Assembly (NCBI GenBank): GCA_913776195.1
Contig: CAJYMH010000032.1
Location: 1-43,751, forward strand
DNA: 43,751 bases
Origin: an uncultured Caulobacter sp.
GTDB lineage: Bacteria; Pseudomonadota; Alphaproteobacteria; Caulobacterales; Caulobacteraceae
Reading direction: 5' to 3'
Below are positions 1 to 9,869 of the stretch, piece after piece. A program made the position numbers and the translations under genes. The notes under the pieces were generated by a model. The model had not been told where the DNA came from, searched no databases, and worked only from the letters and a program-made list of their open reading frames with translations. The number at the start of each line of letters is the position of its first letter. Position 1 is the first letter of the stretch.

Positions 1-494
1 TGGTGGCTCTGTCGTCCAAGGGCCCGATCCTGTTTCGTCAGCGCCGCACCGGCCTGAACGGCAAGACCTTCCTGATCCTGAAGTTTCGCTCCATGCGCAT
101 GGTCGAGCAGGGCGGCTTTCGCCAGGCCACCCGCGACGACGACCGCATCACCCCCATCGGTCGCTTCCTGCGCCGCTCCTCGATCGACGAGCTGCCGCAG
201 CTGATCAATGTGCTGAAGGGCGAGATGTCCCTGATCGGCCCGCGCCCGCACGCAGTGGATCATGACGTGCTGTGCCGCGCCCAGGTGGCTGACTACGACG
301 CCCGCTACATGGTGCGCCCGGGCCTCACGGGCCTGGCCCAGGTTGCGGGTCTGCGCGGCGAATCTTGCGACAGCCTGATGATTGAGCGGGTCCGCAAGGA
401 CGTGGACTACATCGAGAATTGGTCGGTGGCCCTGGACCTGAAGATCCTCGTCAAGACCGCCGTCGTCGTCCTCTTCCAGAAGACCGCTTACTAG
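1..494 (+). CDS. Sugar transferase, C-terminal part (5' end outside window)
   Basis: C-terminal catalytic domain of a bacterial sugar transferase (polyprenyl-phosphate hexose-1-phosphate transferase), the membrane enzyme that starts exopolysaccharide, holdfast or capsule repeat units on undecaprenyl phosphate. Family motifs are visible in order: the FRQRRTG and KFRSM segment at the start, then DELPQLINVLKGEMSLIGPRPH, then RPGLTGLAQVAGLRGE. The reading frame is open at the left edge, so the N-terminal membrane segments and true start lie outside. The stop is TAG at 492-494. Relatives in Caulobacter include PssY, PssZ and HfsE; which one this is, and which sugar it moves, cannot be told from the fragment. 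Confidence 0.9.
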   Translation, partial: VALSSKGPILFRQRRTGLNGKTFLILKFRSMRMVEQGGFRQATRDDDRITPIGRFLRRSSIDELPQLINVLKGEMSLIGPRPHAVDHDVLCRAQVADYDARYMVRPGLTGLAQVAGLRGESCDSLMIERVRKDVDYIENWSVALDLKILVKTAVVVLFQKTAY

Positions 495-552
495 CCGTAG
501 AACGGCCCGCTCAAAGGGTCGGAGCGGACGCCTTACTCCATCGGGAGGGGTG

Positions 553-918
553 TCAAAGGCTATACGGTTCGCGCACGCCTGGGTTATCCGACGGGAAGTC
601 CTTGATGTTGCGCGTCACCAGCAGCCGGCCGGTGTTTTGAGCTGACGCCCAGATCACCGCATCTGGGAGCTTGATGCGGTGCTGGCGTCGCAAGATGACC
701 GCCAAGGCTGCAATAGGCTCGTCGAGCGCCACGATCGAGAAGCGCTCTAGGAAGTTGAGGGTAGGGCCGTGCAAGTCCGCAGGCGCTCCGACCATCACCT
801 CCATCCAAGTGATGATGCTTATGGATGCGCTTTCATAGCGCTCAAGCTCAGCCTTCGCCTGAGCGACACCGTTAAGATGGTCAATCAGAATGTTGGTGTC
901 GAACAGGGCGCCTACCAC
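553..918 (-). CDS. vapC: VapC-type PIN-domain toxin
   Basis: A 121-residue PIN-domain protein, the usual length for a VapC ribonuclease toxin, which cleaves RNA using Mg2+ or Mn2+ held by acidic residues. The expected acidic set is visible: D7 in the FDTN motif, E40 in WMEV, D86 in KLPDAVIW, and N104/D107 in TRNIKDF. The start is GTG at 916-918, overlapping the end of the upstream antitoxin gene by 7 bases, the usual coupled arrangement. All key acidic residues are present, so the toxin looks intact. The RNA target cannot be predicted. Confidence 0.88.
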   Translation of the reverse strand: MVGALFDTNILIDHLNGVAQAKAELERYESASISIITWMEVMVGAPADLHGPTLNFLERFSIVALDEPIAALAVILRRQHRIKLPDAVIWASAQNTGRLLVTRNIKDFPSDNPGVREPYSL

Positions 919-1124
919 TCGCCGCGAACCTTCTGCTGGTAGGCGAGGCCGTCCGCCCCTCTGCCCCAGAGGCCAAAGCCATCTTCCACGGCTTGGCGCT
1001 CTTGACGCTTGATGTAGTCGTCGATCGCCGATCGGATGACGGCGGCGCGAGACCTTCGCTCCCGGCCGGCCAGGGCGTCGAGCTTCGCCACTTGGCGCTC
1101 TGTGGCGTCGATGAGAATGCGCAT
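912..1124 (-). CDS. vapB: Ribbon-helix-helix antitoxin of a VapBC pair
   Basis: A 70-residue protein with an N-terminal ribbon-helix-helix fold: the MRILIDATERQVAKLDALA strand-helix pattern, then RSRAAVIRSAIDDYI. The C-terminal tail (KRQERQAVEDGFGLWGRG) would wrap and neutralise the PIN toxin encoded directly downstream. The start at 1124 is chosen because GGAGG lies six bases upstream; an earlier in-frame ATG at 1187 would run through the palindromic operator and has no ribosome site. RHH antitoxins normally repress their own operon together with the toxin, which fits the inverted repeat just upstream. Confidence 0.85.
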   Translation of the reverse strand: MRILIDATERQVAKLDALAGRERRSRAAVIRSAIDDYIKRQERQAVEDGFGLWGRGADGLAYQQKVRGEW

Positions 1125-1136
1125 GACTGCCTCCAG

Positions 1137-1161
1137 AATGATATGCATATTATATATCATT
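1137..1161. promoter_or_regulatory. Palindromic operator of the vapBC operon
   Basis: An AT-rich inverted repeat, AATGATAT (1137-1144), nine bases, then ATATCATT (1154-1161), with perfect 8-base arms, 13 bases upstream of the vapB start. RHH antitoxins bind such repeats for autoregulation. It also lies just before the divergent gene at 1202, so one bound complex could affect both. Confidence 0.65.
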
Positions 1162-1201
1162 AGTGTTCGCCGAGGTCTACTCGTCACCAGGGGTGGCTGA
1201 G

Positions 1202-2224
1202 GTGAGCGTTGCCAAGACCGTCGCTGAAAAGCATATCTCTGCGATGCTCGACCCGGTTGCGCCGTTGGCGGTCGATTTCCAATCGCCTTTCCTGCGGGTC
1301 GCGCTCGCGAGCCTGGGCTACGTGCGCGATCTCGTGCGCCTCACGGCTGACGATGGCGATCTTGTCGAGGCGCTCGCCTTCACCACCGCCCTCGACGCCA
1401 ACATGGTCCCGGTGGACCGCGACGCGGATCTGGCCGTCGCCTATGGCCGGCTGGACGAGTCGGCGCCCGATGAGCTTCGCCGGCCGGTGAGCATCAATTC
1501 AGTCGCCCAGTCCTTGGGTCTTCCCTTCGAGACGGTGCGTCGCCGCTTTGTCAGTCTCACGGACCGGGGACTCTGCATATCGACGCCCGCCGGCGTGATC
1601 ATTCCCCGCAGCGCGGTCACCTCATCGGTCTACAACGGCATTCAGCAGGCCCGGTACGAGCGCACACGCAGCTTCTTCCTCAGCCTGCGGGCCGACGGGA
1701 TCCTCGGCCCGCCCGAGGCGGCCCATGAGGCGGCGGATGATCCGCTGGTCCGTGCGACGAACCGTATCGTCTCCGAATACGCCCTTCGCATCTGCCCGGC
1801 CCTGGTCGGCCTGACGGGCAATGTTCTGTCCAGCCTCGTTATGCTCGAGCTGATCTTGGAGAACATCGCCGACCTTGATGACCGGCGGCGCCGGAGCTGG
1901 TTGAAGGACCCCGCGCGACACGGCGCGCCGCGCCGGATCGTCGACCTGACGCGAGGCCTTCCGCTTAGCCGCGAGACCGTCCGCCGACACCTGCAGCTTC
2001 TGGAGGAGGCGGGGCTCTGTCGCCGCGGCCCCAGCGGCTTCGTGGCGGCCCCAGGACCCCGAGCCGCGCCGCAGATGATCCAACTGGCGCAGGCCAATGA
2101 AGCGGATCTGCGCCGTATGATGGGACGCCTGGAACGCCTTGGGATTCTGGCGCGGTGGGAGCGTGGAGGCGCGCACGATATGAGTAACGCCGCCTTTGCG
2201 TCAGGCGCGCCCGCTCGCCACTGA
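1202..2224 (+). CDS. Protein with two winged-helix segments, putative regulator
   Basis: A 340-residue protein not recognised as a named family. Two segments look like winged helix-turn-helix units. The first, about residues 96-135, reads INSVAQSLGLPFETVRRRF then GLCISTPAGVIIP. The second, about 246-290, reads IVDLTRGLPLSRETVRRHL then GLCRRGPSGFVAAP. They share the pattern GLP-ETVRR-L-GLC-G-P, suggesting internal duplication. The region between has helices with an aromatic or arginine-rich start and a hydrophobic core, but no enzyme motif. GTG at 1202 is preferred because AGGGG precedes it; GTG at 1163 and ATG at 1244 are alternatives. It diverges from vapBC and may share its operator. Confidence 0.65.
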   Translation: MSVAKTVAEKHISAMLDPVAPLAVDFQSPFLRVALASLGYVRDLVRLTADDGDLVEALAFTTALDANMVPVDRDADLAVAYGRLDESAPDELRRPVSINSVAQSLGLPFETVRRRFVSLTDRGLCISTPAGVIIPRSAVTSSVYNGIQQARYERTRSFFLSLRADGILGPPEAAHEAADDPLVRATNRIVSEYALRICPALVGLTGNVLSSLVMLELILENIADLDDRRRRSWLKDPARHGAPRRIVDLTRGLPLSRETVRRHLQLLEEAGLCRRGPSGFVAAPGPRAAPQMIQLAQANEADLRRMMGRLERLGILARWERGGAHDMSNAAFASGAPARH

Positions 2225-2468
2225 TACGCGCTTGGGGGCAAGCTGAAGGCTTGCGTCGTCTGCGATCAGGCCATGGCCTGTAACGCGGCGCATGCCTGGC
2301 TGGGGCGGTGCGTACCTCACGATCAGGCCGAAGGCCTTGTCGAGCCGACTTTGGATACAACTTCGGCGCCCTCGGCTGTCATGGACGGCCGGGGGCCGCA
2401 TCGTGGCGAGTCGACCTCGAAATGCCTTGAATTTCCCTGCGATATGAGGCTTTGGCGACCTTATCCGG

Positions 2469-2882
2469 TCAATGGGCGCGCCATGGATCGATTATTTGCA
2501 GCGGAAGGCCGTCAAAGTCCTTGCCGTTGCGCGTCGCCAAAGCTGCGCCGGCGACCCTTGCGATGCCGGCGATCATCATGTCAGAGGCATGGGCGCTTAG
2601 CCCGCCAGTCTCTCGCATCGCTCGCAGATGGCCGCCCTCTCGCGTGGAGGCGTCGTCCAAAGGCAATACAGGAAGACTTTCGATGAACTCTTCAAAACGC
2701 GCCTGAAAGTCATCCCTGCGCCGACCTGGGGGCAGGCGACAAAGTCCATATCCGATTTCAAAGACGGTAATGGATGTCGTGGCGAGGGTCGTCTCCCCCA
2801 ACCCCTTCAACCAATCGCCAACAACCTTGTCGGCTTTGGTCTTCATCAGTTCGGAAATGACGTTCGTGTCGAGGACGATCAT
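2469..2882 (-). CDS. FitB/VapC-type PIN-domain toxin
   Basis: A 137-residue PIN-domain nuclease close in form to FitB of the FitAB pair. Acidic residues are placed as expected: D5 in VLDTNVISEL, E42 in VFEIGYGL, D101 in SAHASDMMIAGIA, and N119/D122 in ATRNGKDFDGL. The start ATG overlaps the antitoxin stop as ATGA (2879-2882), indicating translational coupling. It is the second toxin-antitoxin pair within 2.5 kb but is not a copy of the first: the proteins differ throughout, and this one has the longer FitB-like middle region. Confidence 0.88.
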   Translation of the reverse strand: MIVLDTNVISELMKTKADKVVGDWLKGLGETTLATTSITVFEIGYGLCRLPPGRRRDDFQARFEEFIESLPVLPLDDASTREGGHLRAMRETGGLSAHASDMMIAGIARVAGAALATRNGKDFDGLPLQIIDPWRAH

Positions 2883-3127
2883 GAAAACTCGGGGCCGCCG
2901 AAATCCGGCGCCGGCCTGTCGTTCACGCGCGAAGACCGCAGATCGGCCCCGTCATCCTGAAATAACTGACGCGAAAGCGCCCAGAGCGCCGCACCGTCGA
3001 CCCCACCGACCGCGCGTCTGAGGATCGCTCGAACCTCCTCCTCCATTGAGCGCCCCTGCAATGCGGCGCGGACTCGAAGGCGTTCTTTCACACCGTCGTC
3101 GATGTTGCGGATCGTCAAGGTCGCCAC
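2879..3127 (-). CDS. FitA-type ribbon-helix-helix antitoxin
   Basis: An 82-residue antitoxin with the FitA pattern: the MATLTIRNIDD strand, VKERLRVRAALQGRSMEEEVRAIL helices, and a tail ending RPAPDFGGPEFS that would contact the PIN toxin. The start is GTG at 3125-3127. It overlaps the toxin gene by four bases. A 20-base perfect palindrome lies 38 bases upstream, as expected for autoregulation by the complex. The short hydrophilic C-terminus matches the length of FitA proteins. Confidence 0.85.
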   Translation of the reverse strand: MATLTIRNIDDGVKERLRVRAALQGRSMEEEVRAILRRAVGGVDGAALWALSRQLFQDDGADLRSSRVNDRPAPDFGGPEFS

Positions 3128-3164
3128 GGCACGCCCATTCTCAGCACTTAAGTCGGCTATCTGA

Positions 3165-3184
3165 CAGCATTGCTAGCAATGCTG
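3165..3184. promoter_or_regulatory. 20-base perfect palindrome, probable fitAB operator
   Basis: The sequence CAGCATTGCTAGCAATGCTG equals its own reverse complement over all 20 bases. It lies 38-57 bases before the antitoxin start, in the promoter position. FitA complexes bind inverted repeats containing a TGCTA core, which this carries in both arms. Confidence 0.65.
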
Positions 3185-3217
3185 CCAAGCGCCTGCGAGG
3201 CGTACCGGAGGCGCCCA

Positions 3218-3496
3218 TCAAGCCGATAGCGGCCGCACGCGGTCAGAGCGCGGCCTTCTGGAAGCTCTGGAGTCGCGGCGATCCCGACGCCGGACCAGGA
3301 TCAGGGCCATTGCGTTACCAGCCGCGAAGGTCATTGCGGCCGGGATCAGCACTTCCACGATGAATTGAGCATCGCCCAGCTTCGGCGTTGCGATCACCGA
3401 ACCGGCCGCCGTCACCAGAGGCAAGCTGGATAGGGTAATCGTCAACAGCACCAGCAGTCGTCTGACGCTCAATCGTGCAGGCCCGCGGCGCCTCAT
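3218..3496 (-). CDS. Small hypothetical membrane protein
   Basis: A 92-residue protein starting MRRRGPARLS, with two hydrophobic stretches (LLVLLTITLSSLPLVTAAG and LIPAAMTFAAGNAMALILV) and an arginine-rich C-terminus. The pattern suggests two membrane helices with basic ends in the cytoplasm. GGGGA lies about eight bases before the ATG at 3496. No family is recognised. The frame extends further upstream, but that part is arginine-rich and looks non-coding. It stands alone between fitAB and fbp on the same strand as both. Confidence 0.45.
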   Translation of the reverse strand: MRRRGPARLSVRRLLVLLTITLSSLPLVTAAGSVIATPKLGDAQFIVEVLIPAAMTFAAGNAMALILVRRRDRRDSRASRRPRSDRVRPLSA

Positions 3497-3680
3497 GCGC
3501 TGTCCCCACAAAACCCCGCGACCGCCATGCGACCGCAACTTCAAGCAAAGACCAGCTTTCCTGCGACGTCCACCGCCATCCCTGCTTGAAAGCCGTGGGA
3601 TGGCCCGAAACGTCACAAGTCTTCGTGATCTGATGAAGCTTCAATCACAGCAATGCGGCGGACCTGAGGCCAAGCTTGTT

Positions 3681-4667
3681 TCAGGCCTTGGCGCCGGCGC
3701 CTTGCAGGGCGGCGATCTCGTCGCGCGCGCCCATCATGACCGGCGTCCGCTGGTGGAGGCCTGTGACCTTGGTGTCGAGGATAGAGCCTTCGCCGTCGAA
3801 CGACGCGCCGCCCGCCCGCTCCACGAGCAGGGCCATGGGGTTGGCTTCATAGAGAAGACGCAGCTTGCCGGCCTTGTCGCCCATGCGCTTGTCCCAGGGA
3901 TAGAGGAACACGCCGCCGCGCGTCAAAACCCGGTGCACGTCGGCCACCATCGAGGCGATCCAGCGCATGTTGAAGTCGCGGCCACGCGGACCATCGGCGC
4001 CGGCCAGCCAGCCTTCCACATGCTCGCGCATGGGCGCCGACCAGTGACGGTGATTGGAGGCGTTGATGGCGAACTCCTTGGCCTGGGCCGGGATCGACAT
4101 GCGCGCCTCCGAAGGCGTCCAGCTGCCGTCGGCGGCCAGGGTGAAGACGGCCGGCGCGTCCTTGATGGTCAGCACCAGGGTGGTCTGCGGACCATAGACC
4201 ACATAGCCGGCCGCCGCCTGGCCGCGGCCGGTCTGCAGGAAATCGGCTTCCGTCGCGGGGCGGGCCTCGCCGGCGGGCGCGGGCAGGATGGAGAAGATCG
4301 TGCCGATGGACACGTTCACGTCGATGTTGCTGGAGCCATCCAGCGGATCGAAAAGCAGGAGCCAGCCTTCGCCGCCCAGATCGCGCACCGGCACGACGTC
4401 GTCCATCTCTTCCGACGCCATGGCCTTGAGGCCGGAAGCCTCGGCGCAGTCGCGCAGCAGGATGTCATTGGCCAGGATATCGAGCTTCTTCTGCACCTCT
4501 CCCTGGACGTTTTCAGCGCCGGACGCGGAGGCCAGATCGCCCGCCGCGCCGAACCGCACCAGATCGGCGATGGCGACGCAGGACTTGGCCACGGCCTCAA
4601 TCAGTTCGCTCAGGCCGCCGCCGGCGCCTTGGTTGCGAAGATAGGCCTGAAGACCGCTGCTCATCAT
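3681..4667 (-). CDS. fbp: Fructose-1,6-bisphosphatase, class I
   Basis: A 328-residue cytosolic enzyme hydrolysing fructose 1,6-bisphosphate to fructose 6-phosphate in gluconeogenesis. Metal-binding motifs are intact: ASEEMDD (E86, E87), then [21 protein letters not shown] (D107, D110), the [25 protein letters not shown] substrate segment, and [20 protein letters not shown]. Length is typical for class I. The gene is monocistronic by context, with about 140 bases without a gene on its 5' side. Pyruvate kinase lies elsewhere in the window, so this is not a glycolytic operon. Confidence 0.96.
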   Translation of the reverse strand: MMSSGLQAYLRNQGAGGGLSELIEAVAKSCVAIADLVRFGAAGDLASASGAENVQGEVQKKLDILANDILLRDCAEASGLKAMASEEMDDVVPVRDLGGEGWLLLFDPLDGSSNIDVNVSIGTIFSILPAPAGEARPATEADFLQTGRGQAAAGYVVYGPQTTLVLTIKDAPAVFTLAADGSWTPSEARMSIPAQAKEFAINASNHRHWSAPMREHVEGWLAGADGPRGRDFNMRWIASMVADVHRVLTRGGVFLYPWDKRMGDKAGKLRLLYEANPMALLVERAGGASFDGEGSILDTKVTGLHQRTPVMMGARDEIAALQGAGAKA

Positions 4668-4805
4668 CTCGTCCGTAATCTGGCCCGGGTCTCACCCGGC
4701 GGAGGCTCCCTGATGTCGTCTAGCGGCGCGGCGATCAAGGGTTCTCGTGACAGTTTCGGGGTTTTGTGGCCGGCCTGACTTGGGCGGCGGCCGCTCCCTG
4801 ATGCG

Positions 4806-4946
4806 TCAGCCGAGCAGTAGGCGGACGGCGAGATAGACCGGCGCCCACAGGATGGCGGATCCGAACAGGATGAACAGGGCCGAACGGCGGGCACTCCAGG
4901 CCTGGTCGTCGATGGCGATCGCTTGGGCTTGAGCAACGGTCTTCAT
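4806..4946 (-). CDS. 46-residue single-pass membrane protein
   Basis: A short reading frame starting MKTVAQAQAIAIDD, with one hydrophobic helix (ALFILFGSAILWAPVYLAVRLLL) ending close to the C-terminus. AAGGAAC lies seven bases before the ATG, and third codon positions are mostly G or C, both supporting translation. Basic residues just before the helix (ARR) suggest a cytoplasmic N-terminus. No family is recognised. It diverges from the DUF481 gene. Confidence 0.6.
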   Translation of the reverse strand: MKTVAQAQAIAIDDQAWSARRSALFILFGSAILWAPVYLAVRLLLG

Positions 4947-5131
4947 GGCGGGGTTCCTTGTCCCTCATTGCCTCGAAGGGGGCGTCTTCCTTGGACCATG
5001 CCCAGCGGCCCGGCGCCATTTGGTAGAACTACGGCGCCGGCGCCCGACGGCGGAAGGAAACCGCCGTTCGCCGTCTTCCTGCCCCGTTCCGTTGGCAGGC
5101 AAGGGCCGGGACGAACTGCCGGGAGAACAGG

Positions 5132-6052
5132 ATGCGCGCCACAGGGATCATCGTGACCACCCTTCTGCTGGGGACGGCGGCGCATGCCCAGGCCCTGCCG
5201 GAGTCCCTGGAGAAGATGATCCGGGCCGCCGCTGAAAGCGGCGATCCGCGCCTGCTGGAGACCACCGCCGGTCTCGCTCGCAAGACCCATCCCGAACAGA
5301 TCGGCGAGATCGATCGCTTGGCCGCGGAGCTGGCGCCGCAAGCAGCGCCCGAACCGCCGCCGCCGCCCGTGGCGGTGGTCGTCCTGCCCGAACCTCCAAC
5401 CCCCAAGCCCTCGGCGGTGTGGAAGGGCGAGGCGCGGGCGGGCGGCTCTTTGACCACGGGCAACAACGACAGCGTCGGGGCGACCCTCGGTCTCTCCCTC
5501 GCCCGCGAGACGCCGCTATGGCGCAACGAGTTCAAGGCGTCGGGCGACTATTCCAAGGAAAACGGCCTCGTCTCCCGCGAGCGCTATCTTGTCAGCCATC
5601 AGGTCAACCGCCGCATCGGCGGGCGGGCCTACGCCCTGGCGGTCGCCAGCTGGGAGCAGGACCGTATCGGCGGCTTTGACCGACGCTTCAGTGAAGCGCT
5701 GGGCGTCGGCGTTTCGGCGATCGATCGCCCCGACCTTGATCTCGATCTCGAAGGCGGCCCCGGCTGGCGTCAGACCTGGTTCGTCGATGGCGCGGAGGAG
5801 GAGACCCTGGCGTGGCGCGCGGCGGTCAAGGCCGCCTGGCGGCCGCGCGACGGCGTCAGCCTGACCAACGAGACGACCACCTATCTGCAGGACGAGAACA
5901 GCACCCTGGCCTCGACCACCGCCCTGACCTTCAAGCTGATCGGCAACCTGTCGACCCAAGCCTCTGTTTTGGTCAAGCACGAGACCAGCCCCCCGATCCC
6001 TCTGGAGAAGACGGACACCACCACGCGGATGAGCGTCGTCTACGCTTTCTGA
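5132..6052 (+). CDS. DUF481 outer-membrane beta-barrel protein (YdiY-like)
   Basis: A 306-residue exported protein. Residues 1-20 form a signal peptide ending AHA. A proline-rich linker follows (about 67-90), then from about residue 95 a beta-rich domain of the DUF481 family, with WKGEARAGGSLTTGNNDS at its start, alternating polar and hydrophobic strands, and a terminal phenylalanine (VVYAF) used for barrel insertion. The function of the family is not established. The mature N-terminal part is helical and may be periplasmic. GGGAG precedes the ATG by seven bases. Confidence 0.8.
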   Translation: MRATGIIVTTLLLGTAAHAQALPESLEKMIRAAAESGDPRLLETTAGLARKTHPEQIGEIDRLAAELAPQAAPEPPPPPVAVVVLPEPPTPKPSAVWKGEARAGGSLTTGNNDSVGATLGLSLARETPLWRNEFKASGDYSKENGLVSRERYLVSHQVNRRIGGRAYALAVASWEQDRIGGFDRRFSEALGVGVSAIDRPDLDLDLEGGPGWRQTWFVDGAEEETLAWRAAVKAAWRPRDGVSLTNETTTYLQDENSTLASTTALTFKLIGNLSTQASVLVKHETSPPIPLEKTDTTTRMSVVYAF

Positions 6053-6142
6053 GCGGCGCCTCGATGGTGTCGTGACCGGCGCTTTGACGTAAGGGCGCGG
6101 GCGTGTGAGCTTCGCCTTTCCTCGAATTTCGAATGGCGTCGC

Positions 6143-6613
6143 ATGTCCTTGAAGTCTCTCCGCCTCATCGCCGCCACGGTTGCGCCGCTGGCCGTGCTCG
6201 CCCTTTGGGGCGGCGTCGCCCACGCCGCGCAGCCGCCGGCCCCCGCGCCGCAGTTGGCGGGCCAGATCGTGCTGCCGGCGCTCAGCTACACCGTCCTGAA
6301 ATCCGGCCCCGCGGATGGCAAGCATCCGACGCGGCGAGACACGGTGACCGTGAACTATGAACTGAAGCTGGCGGACGGCCGGGTGGTGGATTCCTCTTAC
6401 GCCCGGGGCGAGCCCTCGACCTTCCCCCTGGATAAGTTGATCCCGGCCTGGCAGGTCGTGGTGCCGCTGATGGTTCCGGGCGATGAGTGGCAGGTCTTCG
6501 CGCCGTCGCAGTTCGGTTACGGCGCGTCGGGCAAGGGCGACATCCCTGGGGGCGCCACCCTGTTCTTCAAGATTCACCTGGTTTCGATCGGCGGCCCGCC
6601 GGCGGCGCCCTAA
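6143..6613 (+). CDS. Periplasmic FKBP-type peptidyl-prolyl isomerase
   Basis: A 156-residue protein with a signal peptide (residues 1-28, ending AHA) and one FKBP domain from about residue 60. Visible family motifs are DTVTVNYELKLADGRVVDSS, then the central WQVVVPLMVPGDEWQVFAPSQFGYG, then IPGGATLFFKIHLVSI. It would catalyse cis-trans isomerisation of proline bonds in exported proteins. It lacks the N-terminal dimerisation helix region of Mip or FkpA, so it is a minimal form. It converges with the PNPOx-like gene, only four bases between stops. Confidence 0.88.
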   Translation: MSLKSLRLIAATVAPLAVLALWGGVAHAAQPPAPAPQLAGQIVLPALSYTVLKSGPADGKHPTRRDTVTVNYELKLADGRVVDSSYARGEPSTFPLDKLIPAWQVVVPLMVPGDEWQVFAPSQFGYGASGKGDIPGGATLFFKIHLVSIGGPPAAP

Positions 6614-6617
6614 GGCC

Positions 6618-7052
6618 TCAAACCGCGATCTCGCCCTCGTCCTCGCCGTCCCAATAGTGGATGCGCGAGGCCTGGACATGGATCAGGACGAGACCAGGCG
6701 TATCGACGCCCTGCTCGAACCAGCGTTCAAGGTCCTTGTCCCAGTGCTCAACGAACCGCGCCTTGTCGCGGATCAGTTCGCCGCGCCCCTGGACCGAGAT
6801 GAAGATCGGCGGTTTGCCCAACAGGCCCTTTGATCCGGCGAAGGACAGCGCGACGTTGGGATCGGCGGCGATCTCTTGCACCGCGCTGGCGGACTCCAGG
6901 GCGAAGAACCAGCTGTCTCCGTCGTAGTCCACGTCGCGATTATTGCTCATCGGCCGGCCCGCCAACTGGCCGTTGGGCGCGTGGGTGAAGAGCATGGTGA
7001 AGTCGATGTCGCGCATCTTCTCGGAGATGTCGGAAAGGGTCATCTGGCCCAT
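6618..7052 (-). CDS. PNPOx-fold (general stress protein 26-like) flavin-binding protein
   Basis: A 144-residue protein of the split-barrel pyridoxamine-phosphate-oxidase superfamily. Typical signs are DFTMLFTHAPNGQLAGRPMSN at the start, WFFALESASAVQEIAADPNVALSFAG in the middle and ISVQGRGELIRDKARFVEHWDKDLERWF. Members bind FMN or related cofactors; the general-stress group is associated with stress responses and has unclear substrates. The start at 7052 is supported by GAGGA six bases upstream; the longer open frame upstream is arginine-rich and rejected. It diverges from the hybrid kinase. Confidence 0.82.
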   Translation of the reverse strand: MGQMTLSDISEKMRDIDFTMLFTHAPNGQLAGRPMSNNRDVDYDGDSWFFALESASAVQEIAADPNVALSFAGSKGLLGKPPIFISVQGRGELIRDKARFVEHWDKDLERWFEQGVDTPGLVLIHVQASRIHYWDGEDEGEIAV

Positions 7053-7215
7053 GGGCGTCCTCGTGGATAGGGCGGACCTCAAGGCCCGGACCTGAGGAAG
7101 CCGCAAGGGCGATCGCGGTTCCGTCCCCCGCGCGCCGCGCGTCCACAGAACCGAACGGCCGCGGGCGCTTTTTGTGTGTTCCTGCACAGTGCCTCTTGAG
7201 GCATGAAGACGCGCC

Positions 7216-9105
<1,890 letters not shown>

Positions 9106-9173
9106 TTGATCACACGAACCGCTGGCGAAACCGTGAATAGCGTGTGAGCCGCTCGTCGTGATGTGCTCTGTGA

Positions 9174-9296
9174 ATGCAAACGATCGCTAAAACCCTGAAG
9201 ATCGACCCCGCCATCGTCTCGGACGCCCTGGCTGATCTGGTCACCTTGTCGCTGTTCGTGGCCTTCGCCGCCGCGGTGATCACCTCGGTAACCTGA
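9174..9296 (+). CDS. 40-residue single-pass membrane protein
   Basis: A short frame beginning MQTIAKTLKIDPAIV, with one hydrophobic helix, LVTLSLFVAFAAAVITSV, at the C-terminus. Codons end mainly in G or C. The ribosome site is weak. It lies 68 bases after the hybrid kinase on the same strand. No family is recognised. It could be a non-coding accident, but the clean helix and acidic turn before it (SDALADL) favour a real small protein. Confidence 0.45.
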   Translation: MQTIAKTLKIDPAIVSDALADLVTLSLFVAFAAAVITSVT

Positions 9297-9390
9297 GGCC
9301 GTCGCGCCCGGCGGATCTCTTTTGCGCCGTTAAGGCTCCGGTCACCGACGCACCGAAGACTGTCATCCGCACGTCAACGTTCGGATCGAC

Positions 9391-9642
9391 ATGTCAGCGT
9401 TCAGTCCCGTTTTCGACCACGGAGCCGCCCTGCGCGTTCCCGCCCCCGCCGATGGCCTGGGGTGGAGCCGCCTTCTGACCTGGCTGGGCTGCGCAGGTCG
9501 CCTCAAGAACTCTCACGGACTTGTGGAGGTCGCCACGCCGGCCGGCCTCACAGTCGCGGCGCCGGGGGATTGGATCGTCCTGTCCGCAGGCGGAGACTAC
9601 CATGTGGCGGTGGTGCCCCAGTTGGCCAGAAACGCCTCCTAG
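9391..9642 (+). CDS. Hypothetical protein with a PGDWIV segment
   Basis: An 83-residue protein. The C-terminal half (GLVEVATPAGLTVAAPGDWIVLSAGGDYHVAVVPQ) resembles the short beta-rich PGDWI element found in many phage and bacterial hypothetical proteins that carry a substrate-like 'permit to read' loop of unknown role. The N-terminal half is not recognised. It stands alone between two opposite-facing small genes. No phage genes are nearby, so the resemblance may be only local. Confidence 0.55.
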   Translation: MSAFSPVFDHGAALRVPAPADGLGWSRLLTWLGCAGRLKNSHGLVEVATPAGLTVAAPGDWIVLSAGGDYHVAVVPQLARNAS

Positions 9643-9654
9643 ACGCCTGGCCGA

Positions 9655-9816
9655 TCAGTCGTCCCGCGAGGCGAGCGGGTCCTGACCGGTCAGGTCGATG
9701 ATGTGATCGCGTTGCCGACGCACGCCGTCCTGACGCGCCTTGTCGCTAGGGTCACTCGTCGGCGCCTTTCGCGGCGCTTCATCTTTTTCGCGATCGTCGG
9801 CCGGGCGTTCGGTCAT
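9655..9816 (-). CDS. 53-residue hydrophilic hypothetical protein
   Basis: A short, highly charged protein (MTERPADDREKDEAPRK at the start, DHIIDLTGQDPLASRDD at the end), likely disordered. GAGGAAA lies seven bases before the ATG at 9816, a strong ribosome site for such a small frame. No family is recognised. Its composition resembles small stress or spacer proteins that are common in alphaproteobacteria, but no function can be given. Confidence 0.5.
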   Translation of the reverse strand: MTERPADDREKDEAPRKAPTSDPSDKARQDGVRRQRDHIIDLTGQDPLASRDD

Positions 9817-9869
9817 GTGGGTTTCCTCACCGACCAGAACGGCGCGCGCAAATCTGTGTTCCTGAAATC

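Noticed and set aside
2273..2686. Open frames on the plus strand through the gap and FitB gene
   Set aside because: Composition is arginine and proline rich, and they run antisense to a clear PIN-domain gene.
9110..9123. TTGATCACACGAAC before the 40-residue ORF as a FixK box
   Set aside because: Only the left half-site matches.
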